A DNA stretch of 31,540 nt. Source: Oscillospiraceae bacterium. GTDB lineage: Bacteria > Bacillota > Clostridia > Oscillospirales > Ruminococcaceae. The translations under genes and the position numbers were made by a program. The stretch spans positions 1 to 31,540 of the forward strand of contig CAAGBQ010000003.1 of the NCBI GenBank assembly GCA_900768105.1. The letters are read 5' to 3'. Shown in pieces: positions 7,786-14,977 of this stretch. Each line of letters starts with the position of its first letter. The stretch's first letter is position 1. A model generated the notes under the pieces. The model searched no databases, had not been told where the DNA came from, and worked only from the letters and a program-made list of their open reading frames with translations.

Positions 7786-8283
7786 TTACAGCTTTTTTAC
7801 AAGCATATGGTCGGTCCAACCGCCGACAAACGGATCATCAAAGCTTTTGCGAAGCTTGAATCCGAGGGAATCATAAAGCTTTCTTGCGCGGGGGTTCCAA
7901 TCGTTTACTACAACGGCACATTCCTCAAAGCCAAGCTGCTGCATAACGCCCATATAAAAGTTGAGCAGCATCTGACCGATTCCGCGGCCGCGGGCAGTAT
8001 CCTTTACTGCAAGGAGAGTGATATTCGGCAAACCATCGGTAATAGGATCGGAAGCGGAAATGCTTGCCCAACCCACGGAATTTCCGTTGCGGTCAACTGC
8101 AACATATGCATTCGGCATAAAATCAACCAGCCATTTTTCCAAAAGCTCCGGATTCTTTTTAAAATAATGATTATATAGCGGGCTGTTGTCAAAAATGTGC
8201 TTGTATTCCTCAAGCTTTGCGGGGTCCGCCTTTTGAATGTCGATAAGGTTTGCCTTATAGGCTGCTTCGCGATGATAGCTCAT
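7786..8283 (-). CDS. GNAT family N-acetyltransferase (paralogue 1)
   Basis: 165 residues. GNAT enzymes transfer an acetyl group from acetyl-CoA to an amine. The acetyl-CoA loop is VKDTARGRGIGQMLL (the R/Q-x-x-G-x-G/A motif; about 108-122), and the fourth core strand and helix are CAVVVNDWNPRARKLYDSLGF. The N-terminal block EYKHIFDNSPLYNHYFK is not generic for GNATs but is shared with the two neighbouring paralogues, so the three form one subfamily. GGAGG lies 7 nt before the ATG. It follows the second paralogue after a 25-bp gap and is probably cotranscribed with it. The substrate is unknown. Confidence 0.9.
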   Translation of the reverse strand: MSYHREAAYKANLIDIQKADPAKLEEYKHIFDNSPLYNHYFKKNPELLEKWLVDFMPNAYVAVDRNGNSVGWASISASDPITDGLPNITLLAVKDTARGRGIGQMLLNFYMGVMQQLGFEECAVVVNDWNPRARKLYDSLGFKLRKSFDDPFVGGWTDHMLVKKL

Positions 8284-8308
8284 TCTTCGTTCCTCCGTTT
8301 ATTGTGAT

Positions 8309-8794
8309 TCATACATTGCTGTTGTGCTTTCTTGATTTGCGCATAAGAAGATATACACTATTGCTTGCACTCATGGCGTCCTGATACGCCGTAATTTTGT
8401 GGAAGCCCATATCTTCATAAAGGATTCTTGCTCTTGGGTTAAAGTCATTGACCGCGATAAGACCGCGTTCATACCCCGCACTTTCATAAATATCAATAAA
8501 GTGCTGGATAAGGCGTTGACCCACGCCATGAGCACGATAGTCGCCGCGCACGCCCAAAAGGGAGATATAGGGCTGTTCGGCATACATGCTGTTAAGCTGC
8601 GCCCACATAAAGCCAACGGCTTCTCCGTTTCCGTCCTCGGCAATATAAACATTGTTTTCAAGCAGCCCCTGCTCCATCCATTCATAAACATGGTCGCCAT
8701 AATGGCGAAGCAGCGACGAGCCGTCGAAAATCTTTTTATATTCCTCGAATTTTTCGCCTGTACCTTTTATAATATGTATTTCATGTACAGCCAA
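8309..8794 (-). CDS. GNAT family N-acetyltransferase (paralogue 2), TTG start
   Basis: 161 residues when started at TTG 8794. A longer frame begins at ATG 8872, but its first bases are the -35 box of the promoter and it adds 26 residues absent from the paralogues. The TTG follows GGAGGG by 8 nt and gives exactly the length of the 9018 paralogue. The N-terminal signature is EYKKIFDGSSLLRHYG. The acetyl-CoA loop is VRGDYRAHGVGQRLI (H replaces G in the first R-G-x-G position), followed by IAVNDFNPRARILYEDMGF. It is the first gene of a two-gene minus-strand unit with the 7786-8283 gene. The substrate is unknown. Confidence 0.88.
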   Translation of the reverse strand: MAVHEIHIIKGTGEKFEEYKKIFDGSSLLRHYGDHVYEWMEQGLLENNVYIAEDGNGEAVGFMWAQLNSMYAEQPYISLLGVRGDYRAHGVGQRLIQHFIDIYESAGYERGLIAVNDFNPRARILYEDMGFHKITAYQDAMSASNSVYLLMRKSRKHNSNV

Positions 8795-8843
8795 GAAAGC
8801 ATCCCTCCGCAAAATGCCGAACCGGCACACTTTTACAGGTAAA

Positions 8844-8872
8844 ATGATAATACATTTCTGCACATAAGTCAA
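8844..8872 (-). promoter_or_regulatory. Promoter of the minus-strand GNAT pair
   Basis: On the minus strand, TTGACT (8872-8867), a 17-bp spacer and TATCAT (8849-8844). It fixes the downstream TTG as the start of paralogue 2 and is back-to-back with the promoter of paralogue 3. Confidence 0.8.
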
Positions 8873-8951
8873 GGGAAAAGCCGCTTTCTTCCGTTTTATT
8901 TTTTACGCGAATAAAATTTTTTTGAAAAAATTTTTTATTTCCCGTCAAACA

Positions 8952-8979
8952 TTGACTTTTCTGCGTATTTGATTATAAT
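8952..8979 (+). promoter_or_regulatory. Promoter of the plus-strand GNAT gene
   Basis: TTGACT (8952-8957), a 16-bp spacer and TATAAT (8974-8979), 38 bp upstream of the ATG. An A/T-tract dyad (about 8911-8938) lies between this and the divergent promoter. Confidence 0.8.
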
Positions 8980-9017
8980 TAAAGTGTCTGAAAAATTCAG
9001 GATATGGGAGGATTACT

Positions 9018-9503
9018 ATGTCTCAAATGGAGTATAAATACAGAGTTAACTTTGTAAAGGGCACAACCGATAAATGGGACGAGTATGTTAAGATTTTTGA
9101 TAACAGCCCGCTCTATGAACATTATTTTAAAGGAACCGACACCCTCCGCGAATGGGTTTACGGTCCTTTGGAAGCAGGCAATGTAATCATTGCGGAAACC
9201 GAAGCGGGCGAGCCCGTCGGCCTTATGGTATATGATATGATGGGTATGTATGGCGAGCTTCCCTATCTTGCTCTTCTCGGCGTAAAAGAGAACTATCGCG
9301 GCAAAGGCATCGGCGACCAGCTTATCGATATTTATTTCGGAATCTGCAAAGGCATGAACTTCAATAAATGCTTCATCGCTGTTTCCGACTTCAATCCCAG
9401 AGCAAAGGCTCTTTATCAGAAAAAAGGCTTCAAGCCCCTTCTTCTTGTTCCGGACCTTCTCAAAAAAGGCATCGGCGAATGGCTTCTTATGAAGAACCTG
9501 TAA
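9018..9503 (+). CDS. GNAT family N-acetyltransferase (paralogue 3)
   Basis: 161 residues, divergent from its two paralogues across a 223-bp promoter region. It carries the same N-terminal block (EYVKIFDNSPLYEHYFK), the acetyl-CoA loop VKENYRGKGIGDQLI (R-G-K-G-I-G, canonical) and AVSDFNPRAKALYQKKGF. GGGAGG lies 6 nt before the ATG. The gene is monocistronic, closed by a strong terminator. The cytosolic acetyl-CoA-dependent activity is from the family; the substrate is unknown. Three related genes in 1.7 kb point to local duplication. Confidence 0.9.
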   Translation: MSQMEYKYRVNFVKGTTDKWDEYVKIFDNSPLYEHYFKGTDTLREWVYGPLEAGNVIIAETEAGEPVGLMVYDMMGMYGELPYLALLGVKENYRGKGIGDQLIDIYFGICKGMNFNKCFIAVSDFNPRAKALYQKKGFKPLLLVPDLLKKGIGEWLLMKNL

Positions 9504-9519
9504 TTACATATGTTTTATC

Positions 9520-9559
9520 GGCGCGGGTTTGCTATGTCAACCCGCGCCTTTGTTTTTTT
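9520..9559 (+). terminator. Terminator of GNAT paralogue 3
   Basis: A perfect 10-bp stem GGCGCGGGTT/AACCCGCGCC (9520-9529 with 9539-9548) is followed by TTTGTTTTTTT. Confidence 0.93.
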
Positions 9560-9670
9560 GCCGCATTTGCAAACAGATTTATGTACGGTTTTCCGCCGCA
9601 TATACTTTGTTGATGGGTAACGGCACTTATTTACCATTGCAAAAAACGCGGTGTCCGTTCTTTTCCACAC

Positions 9671-9700
9671 AAAAAAGCTCCCTTGAAAAAGAGAGCTTTT
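9671..9700 (-). terminator. Terminator of the acidic-tail membrane protein gene
   Basis: On the minus strand an AAAAGCTC...GAGCTTTTTT hairpin (9700-9691 with 9680-9671) ends in a T-run, 28 bp past the stop codon. The bases from 9560 to 9670 hold nothing recognisable. Confidence 0.75.
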
Positions 9701-9728
9701 CGATTATACAATATTATGCATCACCGGT

Positions 9729-11057
9729 TTACTTCTGCAAAGATTCATCCGAACCGCTCACATACGGGTTGCTTGCATCCTGCTCGTTAAGGTATTCCTG
9801 CCCCATCTCGTTATAGTCGATATACTGGGTTTGGTTAATGGTGTGCCTATCGGGAATTTCAAGGTCTGCGGGAAGCTCCTCCAGCGGTATATTGCGGATG
9901 GATTTAAGGATAAAATTGCCGCCCTTTATCTTCTGCAAATCGTAATAAAGATATTTGCTCGGTGCAGATTCGGTAAAGGAACCGTCCTCACTCATATCCC
10001 AAAGGGTCGTCGGCTCGACATATCCCACAATCAAGGTATATATATCACCGTTCTTTATAATTTTTGCGACCTTCGGCGTATAGCCCGCGGCCTGGCTCGA
10101 AATCGGAACGGTATATGTATTTGTATCCTTGTCAAAGTAATAGTTATATTCGTAATCCTCCACAAAGGTTTGATGCTTCAGCGTAACGCTGTCGCCATAA
10201 AGCTTTTTTGCCGCAACATCAAGGTCGGAAGCAGGAACAAGCAGCATTCCGTTCTCGTTGTATGTATAAATGGTGCGGTGCTCCAAAAGAGTTGACCACA
10301 TTGCGGTTTTAAGCAGAAACACATCGTCAAGCTGCGCCGGGTCGTCAAATGTTGCGGGGTCGAGCATAAGCACAGGGTATATTTTCCACTCAAAGGCTTC
10401 CTTTTGGTCGGTATTATCAAGAATTCTTTCCACAAGCCTTACGCCGAGAGAGATTACCGAAATTGCGCCGACAATTGCCAAAGCGATAAGCACCGCTCCG
10501 ACGGCGGCAACATACTTATGAGTTCTTTTTTTATTGATATCTCTTTTTGCCCTTGCAAAAAGCACCTTTTTCTGTTTTTTCGGCTTCTCCGCCGCCTCTT
10601 CCTCCGGAACCGAAGGCTGTTCCTCCTCGGAATCCTCCGTTTCCTTTTCGGGAACTTCTTCCATGGGCTGCTCAACAGGTTCCTCCTGCGCAGTATCCGC
10701 TTGTTCCGCCTTTGGCGATTCTTCCGGTTCCGGCTGCGCTTCCTGCGGCTGCGCTTCGGCAGGCTCCGCCGAAGCATTTTCCGAGGCCGGTTTGCTTTCC
10801 GGCTCCGCGGGTTCCTCTGCCGGCTTTGGGGCTTCTCCGCCCTCCACGGAAACGACCTCCTTTATTATGAATCCGTCATCCTGTTCATTTTCCGAAACGG
10901 CAAGAATATCCGGTCCTTCGGATTTATGGCGGCGGCGCTTTCCCTTTGGCACCGATATTTCTTCTTCACTGCTGAAAAAGCCGCTGAAGCTGTCCTCAAG
11001 CTCCGCTTCCGGGAATTTTTCTTCCGGCTGCTTCCAGCCGTTATTTTTATCCTGCAT
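9729..11057 (-). CDS. Single-pass membrane protein with long acidic Pro/Glu-rich cytoplasmic tail
   Basis: 442 residues; not assigned to a named family. Residues 1-75 are mixed charged, 76-158 are strongly Glu/Pro/Ala-rich low-complexity sequence, and 159-180 are Lys/Arg-rich (KPKKQKKVLFARAKRDINKK). One membrane helix follows (about 181-206, YVAAVGAVLIALAIVGAISV), then about 235 residues of probable extracytoplasmic domain. The positive-inside rule puts the acidic tail in the cytoplasm. The external part shows no motif I can name. AAAGGAAA precedes the ATG. The gene is monocistronic with its own promoter and terminator. A role in envelope or division is possible but only a guess. Confidence 0.75.
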   Translation of the reverse strand: MQDKNNGWKQPEEKFPEAELEDSFSGFFSSEEEISVPKGKRRRHKSEGPDILAVSENEQDDGFIIKEVVSVEGGEAPKPAEEPAEPESKPASENASAEPAEAQPQEAQPEPEESPKAEQADTAQEEPVEQPMEEVPEKETEDSEEEQPSVPEEEAAEKPKKQKKVLFARAKRDINKKRTHKYVAAVGAVLIALAIVGAISVISLGVRLVERILDNTDQKEAFEWKIYPVLMLDPATFDDPAQLDDVFLLKTAMWSTLLEHRTIYTYNENGMLLVPASDLDVAAKKLYGDSVTLKHQTFVEDYEYNYYFDKDTNTYTVPISSQAAGYTPKVAKIIKNGDIYTLIVGYVEPTTLWDMSEDGSFTESAPSKYLYYDLQKIKGGNFILKSIRNIPLEELPADLEIPDRHTINQTQYIDYNEMGQEYLNEQDASNPYVSGSDESLQK

Positions 11058-11153
11058 AAATATTTCCTTTCGCGCTGAAGCGCGCGGGCCTTTGCCCGTT
11101 ATATTGCTTCAAAAAGATATTCCTTGCCCTGCGGCAAAGATTTATTTAGAAAA

Positions 11154-11182
11154 AGTATATCAAAAAACACTTCTTCATACAA
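11154..11182 (-). promoter_or_regulatory. Promoter of the acidic-tail membrane protein gene
   Basis: On the minus strand, TTGTAT (11182-11177), a 17-bp spacer and TATACT (11159-11154), giving a leader of about 90 nt that contains short GC-rich dyads. Confidence 0.6.
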
Positions 11183-11240
11183 GCGAAATAAAGAATGTTC
11201 ACATTTATTTTAAAAAAATGCTGCTGTGCGGCGGCATTTG

Positions 11241-11249
11241 TGCTATACT
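11241..11249 (+). promoter_or_regulatory. Extended -10 promoter for the acyltransferase-SLOG pair
   Basis: TGCTATACT is an extended -10 element (TGn plus TATACT), 43 bp before the ATG at 11293. No good -35 box is visible at 17 bp, as expected for extended -10 promoters. Confidence 0.5.
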
Positions 11250-11292
11250 GCTATTGAGTTATTTTACCTTTTTCAAAAAAGGAGATAATGCT

Positions 11293-12048
11293 ATGGCGAA
11301 AAAAAGCGGACGCATATTTTTTCTTGACGAGCTGCGCGGCCTTGCCCTAATCGGAATGATAATTTACCACGCGGCTTATGATTTAAGGTACATATTCGGG
11401 CTTAAATTTAATTTTGATTCTGCAGGCTGGAACGCTTTTCAGCTTTGGATATGCTGCACCTTTATAATTATTGCGGGAATATCCTGCCGTCTTTCCAAAA
11501 ACGCGCTGAAGCACGGCGCGGTGGTTTTTTCCGCGGGTATGCTAATGACCCTCGGAACCTATTTTTTTATGCCGGATATGGTAATATGGTTCGGTGTGCT
11601 GCATTTTCTCGGCGCTTCCATGATGCTTTATTACCTTTTTAAAAAAGCGATTGCAAAAGCGCCTGCGGCGCTTTGCTCCGTTTTTGCCCTTGCCGTTTTT
11701 TTCTGCACAAAAGGGCTTTCCTCCGGAAGCATACTTTTCGGTAATGTCAAGGTGCCGCGCAACCTTTATTTTACCAATGTGCTTGCTCCGCTTGGGCTTC
11801 CGGCTCCGAATTTTTCCTCTGCGGACTATTTCCCGCTTATTCCATGGTTCTTTTTATTCCTTTTCGGCTGCTTTATCGGAAAATATTTTAAAGAACGAAA
11901 AATTCCCGATTTTATGATGAAAAAGCATTGCTCACCGCTTTGCAAAATCGGTTCGAACACGCTTGTTATTTATATCCTGCACCAACCCGTTATTTATGCG
12001 GTGCTTTGGGCGCTGTTCTGGATTATTGAAAAGGGGACTGCCGCATGA
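11293..12048 (+). CDS. HGSNAT/DUF1624-like integral membrane acyltransferase
   Basis: 251 residues from the ATG at 11293, which follows GGAGA by 7 nt. The reading frame is open much further upstream, but only opposite the previous gene and across the promoter. The N-terminus GRIFFLDELRGLALIGMIIYHAAYDL carries the family pattern 'R....D..RG.A...M...H..YDL'. About seven or eight hydrophobic segments follow, ending IYILHQPVIYAVLWALF. Related proteins (heparan-alpha-glucosaminide N-acetyltransferase family) transfer acetyl groups across membranes; the conserved His in IIYHAAYD fits the catalytic region. The bacterial substrate is unknown, possibly an envelope sugar. It overlaps the next gene by 4 bp (ATGA). 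Confidence 0.85.
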   Translation: MAKKSGRIFFLDELRGLALIGMIIYHAAYDLRYIFGLKFNFDSAGWNAFQLWICCTFIIIAGISCRLSKNALKHGAVVFSAGMLMTLGTYFFMPDMVIWFGVLHFLGASMMLYYLFKKAIAKAPAALCSVFALAVFFCTKGLSSGSILFGNVKVPRNLYFTNVLAPLGLPAPNFSSADYFPLIPWFFLFLFGCFIGKYFKERKIPDFMMKKHCSPLCKIGSNTLVIYILHQPVIYAVLWALFWIIEKGTAA

Positions 12049-12551
12049 TTGAAAAAGAAATTACCTGCTGCTTTACCGGCCCGCGGCCGCAGCGCCTGCC
12101 CTCCCTCGGCAACGAAGCTTCGCCGGAAATCCTACTGCTTAAAGAGCAGCTTTTTGCAAAAATTGAAGCGGCATATGCCGAAGGCTACCGCAACTTTATA
12201 AGCGGAATGGCGGAAGGCTTTGACCTTTTTGCGGCAGAAGCGGTAATCCGCCTTCATAAAGTGCATCCGGATGCTGAACTTTTTGCAGTTTTTCCATGCG
12301 AAACTTCTCCGCAGGATCACAGCGCAGAAGTATGCAAAAGGATACAGAAAATTATGAATGAGGTTTCCTTCTGTCACTTTGTCTGTACGGAACATATTTA
12401 CGGCTGTGAACTTGCGCGCAATGTTTATATGGTGGAAAATTCGTCGATGATTATAGGGTACTACGACGGCTTTTCCAAAGGAACCGCCCATTGCTGGCAC
12501 TGTGCCGAAAGCCGCGGCCTTTGCCTTGTGAACATTTGCGAAAACGCATAG
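12045..12551 (+). CDS. SLOG-superfamily protein (DUF1273/YpsA-like)
   Basis: 168 residues. CCFTGPRPQRLP at the N-terminus, then ISGMAEGFDLFAAEAVI and a final region GYYDGFSKGTAHC, are typical of the DUF1273/YpsA branch of the SLOG Rossmann-like superfamily. Members bind nucleotide-derived ligands, and YpsA in Bacillus/Staphylococcus affects cell division. The GMAEG-F-D loop is the expected ligand-binding segment. The start codon overlaps the stop of the membrane acyltransferase (ATGA), so the pair is translationally coupled. Eight cysteines is many for a cytosolic protein of this size but usual in anaerobes. No terminator follows before the next promoter region. Confidence 0.85.
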   Translation: MIEKEITCCFTGPRPQRLPSLGNEASPEILLLKEQLFAKIEAAYAEGYRNFISGMAEGFDLFAAEAVIRLHKVHPDAELFAVFPCETSPQDHSAEVCKRIQKIMNEVSFCHFVCTEHIYGCELARNVYMVENSSMIIGYYDGFSKGTAHCWHCAESRGLCLVNICENA

Positions 12552-12580
12552 ACAAGCCATTATTAACGCTTTGTTCACGA

Positions 12581-12615
12581 AATTGTGATGCTTTATGCGC
12601 CCTATCATCACAATT
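12581..12615. promoter_or_regulatory. Inverted repeat upstream of the two-component operon
   Basis: AATTGTGATG (12581-12590) and CATCACAATT (12606-12615) are perfect 10-bp arms around 15 nt. The right arm reaches the position expected for the -35 box of a promoter with TATGAT at 12633-12638. A third partial half-site, CTGTGATATT, follows. It is a candidate operator for the response regulator, or less likely a terminator of the SLOG gene, since no T-run follows. Confidence 0.5.
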
Positions 12616-12686
12616 CGCACACTCTGTGATATTATGATAAACATATGATATATTTTTGATTTGATACGGAAGGAAGTGTCTTTTAT

Positions 12687-13358
12687 ATGAGCCGTATACT
12701 TGTTGTTGACGACGAGCTTCGCGTTCGTGACCTTATTAAAAAATATGCAAAGTTTGAGGGCTACGAGGTAAGCGAAGCTTCCAACGGACTTCAGGCGCTT
12801 GAGCTTTGCCGCGACCAAAATTTTGACATTGTGATTATGGATGTTATGATGCCGGAGCTTGACGGATTTTCCGCCTGTAAGGAAATCCGCAAATTTTCCA
12901 ATGTTCCGATAATCATTCTTTCCGCCCGCGGCGAAGAATATGACAAAATTCACGGCTTTGAATTCGGCATAGACGACTATGTGGTAAAGCCTTTTTCCCC
13001 GCGCGAGCTTATGATGCGCGTTGCCGCAGTGCTCAAGCGCGGCGGTGCTTCCGTTCCGGAAGCAAAAGAAATATATACCTACGGAGGACTTACCGTTGAT
13101 TTTACCGGAAGGCTTGTTACCATTGACGGAAAGCGCGTTGATATGTCGCCCCGCGAATATGACCTTTTCTTCTTCCTTGTAAAAAACCGCGGAATCGCCC
13201 TCTCCCGCGAAAAGCTTATCAATGAGGTTTGGGGCTATGACTTCTTCGGCGACGACCGCACCATAGATACCCATATAAAGCAGCTCCGCAAAATCCTAGG
13301 CCCATACAGCAAATGTATCTGCACTTTGAGAGGAGTGGGCTATCGCTTTGACGAATGA
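12687..13358 (+). CDS. OmpR/PhoB-family response regulator
   Basis: 223 residues. The receiver domain (1-118) has the acidic pocket D8-D9, the phospho-acceptor D52 in IVIMDVMMPELDG, S79 and K101 in DDYVVKPFSP. The C-terminal winged helix (about 130-223) ends in the usual TIDTHIKQLRKILG and VRGVGYRF-like segment (LRGVGYRFDE). It is a phosphorylation-controlled transcription factor working with the histidine kinase encoded next, whose start overlaps this gene by 11 bp. GGAAGGAAG lies upstream of the ATG. A perfect inverted repeat over the promoter region is a candidate autoregulatory site. The regulon is unknown. Confidence 0.96.
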   Translation: MSRILVVDDELRVRDLIKKYAKFEGYEVSEASNGLQALELCRDQNFDIVIMDVMMPELDGFSACKEIRKFSNVPIIILSARGEEYDKIHGFEFGIDDYVVKPFSPRELMMRVAAVLKRGGASVPEAKEIYTYGGLTVDFTGRLVTIDGKRVDMSPREYDLFFFLVKNRGIALSREKLINEVWGYDFFGDDRTIDTHIKQLRKILGPYSKCICTLRGVGYRFDE

Positions 13359-14790
13359 TAAAATATCCATACGCCGTAAACTGTTTATATGGTTTATGGC
13401 GTTTTCAGGTTCTTCGCTTATTTTTCTTTGGCTTATGCAAACCGTTTTCTTTGACGGCGTTTACGGCTTTTATAAAAAGCAGGTTCTGGCAAGGGAATCC
13501 AAGGTTATTGTTGAAAACATCAACAATCCGGAGATAAACAGCCTTATAACAAGCATAAGTCAGGATAATAACCTTTCCATTTATATTATCAGCAAAAACG
13601 GACTTATCAAATATGTTTCCCAGCGTTCCACAACCGTGCGAATCAACACCGTTTCGCAAAAAAGCTTTGATTATTGGGAACTTGCGGCAGGTTCCAACGG
13701 GTTTTATGTCGGCGAAACAGCCGGTCCGCCGCTTGTAAACGACGACGGCGATATTTTGGAATATGACCCAAGCCATTTTACCGGAAATGTGCCGAAAAAA
13801 TCGAGCAGCGTCAATATTGTATGCGCGCGCCTTGCCGATTCCCAAAGCAGCGACAACGCCGCCATGGTTCTGCTTTTTGCAACGCTGGAACCGATAAAGT
13901 CCCTTACCGGTATTATCAACTTTTTAGTTATCATAACCACGGTATTTATGGTTTTTATATGCTTTATCGGCGCACTTGTGGTTTCAAAAACCATCTCCCG
14001 CCCGATAGAGCAGCTTTCCGATTCCGCAGAACAGCTTGCCACCGGAGATTACAATACGGTTTTCCGCGGCGGAGGCTGCTGCGAAATCACCCGCCTTTCA
14101 AAATCCCTTAACCGCATGACAAGCGAGCTTTCAAAGGTTGAAAAGCTGCGGCGCGAATTTTTTGCAAATGTAAGCCACGACCTCCGCACTCCGCTTACCA
14201 TGATAAGCGGCTACGGGAAGATGATGCAGGAGCTTCCCGGAGAAGATAATGAAGAAAATCTGCAAATAATCGTTGATGAAACGGAGCGCCTTACCAAGCT
14301 TGTTAACGGAATCCTTGACCTTTCAAAGCTGCAAAGCGGTTCCTATGACCTCCGGCCCACAATTTTCAGCCTTACGGAATCCGCGGCGGAGCTTTCGGAC
14401 GAATTTGCGAAGCTGTATTCCAGAAAGGCAGAAATCGTTTTTTCCTCCTCTCGCGAAATTTTTATAAGCGCAGACGAAACTCTTGTTTCGGAAGCGCTTT
14501 ATAACCTTATCATCAACGCAATTACTCACAGCGGTGAGGGCGCCAAAATTGAGGTTGTTCAAACGGAAGAAAACCGCCGCGTGCGCATTACCGTAAGGGA
14601 CAACGGTCCCGGCATTGCCGAAGCCGACCTTATCGGAATTTGGGACAGATACCGCAAAGGCTCCGGCTCCGGAACCGGACTTGGCCTGGCCATAGTAAAA
14701 GCGGCAACGGAGCTTAACCACGGAACCTATGGCGTAAACAGCACCGTCGGCGTCGGTTCCGAGTTTTGGATCGTGTTTGAAGAAGAATAA
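13348..14790 (+). CDS. Membrane sensor histidine kinase
   Basis: 480 residues. The TTG start at 13348 lies inside the end of the response-regulator gene and is preceded by AGGAG. A later in-frame ATG would cut into the first membrane helix, so TTG is preferred. Layout: membrane helix about 12-32, an extracytoplasmic sensor domain of about 155 residues, second helix about 190-212, HAMP (about 213-263), HisKA with phospho-acceptor H277 in FFANVSHDLRTPLT, and a HATPase domain with N box LIINAITHS, DNGPGIAE and GTGLGLAIVKA. The external domain is not recognised, so the signal is unknown. A strong terminator closes the two-gene operon. Confidence 0.95.
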   Translation: MTNDKISIRRKLFIWFMAFSGSSLIFLWLMQTVFFDGVYGFYKKQVLARESKVIVENINNPEINSLITSISQDNNLSIYIISKNGLIKYVSQRSTTVRINTVSQKSFDYWELAAGSNGFYVGETAGPPLVNDDGDILEYDPSHFTGNVPKKSSSVNIVCARLADSQSSDNAAMVLLFATLEPIKSLTGIINFLVIITTVFMVFICFIGALVVSKTISRPIEQLSDSAEQLATGDYNTVFRGGGCCEITRLSKSLNRMTSELSKVEKLRREFFANVSHDLRTPLTMISGYGKMMQELPGEDNEENLQIIVDETERLTKLVNGILDLSKLQSGSYDLRPTIFSLTESAAELSDEFAKLYSRKAEIVFSSSREIFISADETLVSEALYNLIINAITHSGEGAKIEVVQTEENRRVRITVRDNGPGIAEADLIGIWDRYRKGSGSGTGLGLAIVKAATELNHGTYGVNSTVGVGSEFWIVFEEE

Positions 14791-14820
14791 TTTTTACTAT
14801 CGCTTCCGTGCAAAGCGTTT

Positions 14821-14853
14821 CCACCCTTTTCTGTCGAAAAGGGTGGCTTTTTT
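14821..14853 (+). terminator. Terminator of the two-component operon
   Basis: A perfect 11-bp stem CCACCCTTTTC/GAAAAGGGTGG (14821-14831 with 14836-14846, loop TGTC) is followed by CTTTTTT. Confidence 0.95.
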
Positions 14854-14907
14854 ATGGCGCAGAAAAGCTTTCCTGTCTGCTTTTTTGTGTTTTTTTGCAA
14901 TTTTGTG

Positions 14908-14936
14908 TTGCACTTGCTTTAGATATAAAGTATAAT
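14908..14936 (+). promoter_or_regulatory. SigA promoter of valS
   Basis: TTGCAC (14908-14913), a 17-bp spacer and TATAAT (14931-14936). The leader to the valS ATG at 14978 is only about 35 nt. Confidence 0.85.
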
Positions 14937-14977
14937 TTAATATATTTATGCAAATATTCAGGAAAAGAGGCACTGTT

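Noticed and set aside
8795..8872. N-terminal 26-residue extension of GNAT paralogue 2
   Set aside because: The extension overlaps the -35 and -10 boxes and is absent in the two paralogues; TTG 8794 has the ribosome binding site.
10534..11292. Long open frame running into the membrane acyltransferase gene, suggesting a 504-residue protein
   Set aside because: The upstream part is antisense to the acidic-tail protein gene and crosses the promoter; the ribosome binding site and family start are at 11293.
12132..13274. Long minus-strand frame opposite the SLOG and response-regulator genes
   Set aside because: No ribosome binding site or recognisable motif, and it lies opposite two well-supported genes; the GC pattern of coding DNA produces such shadows.
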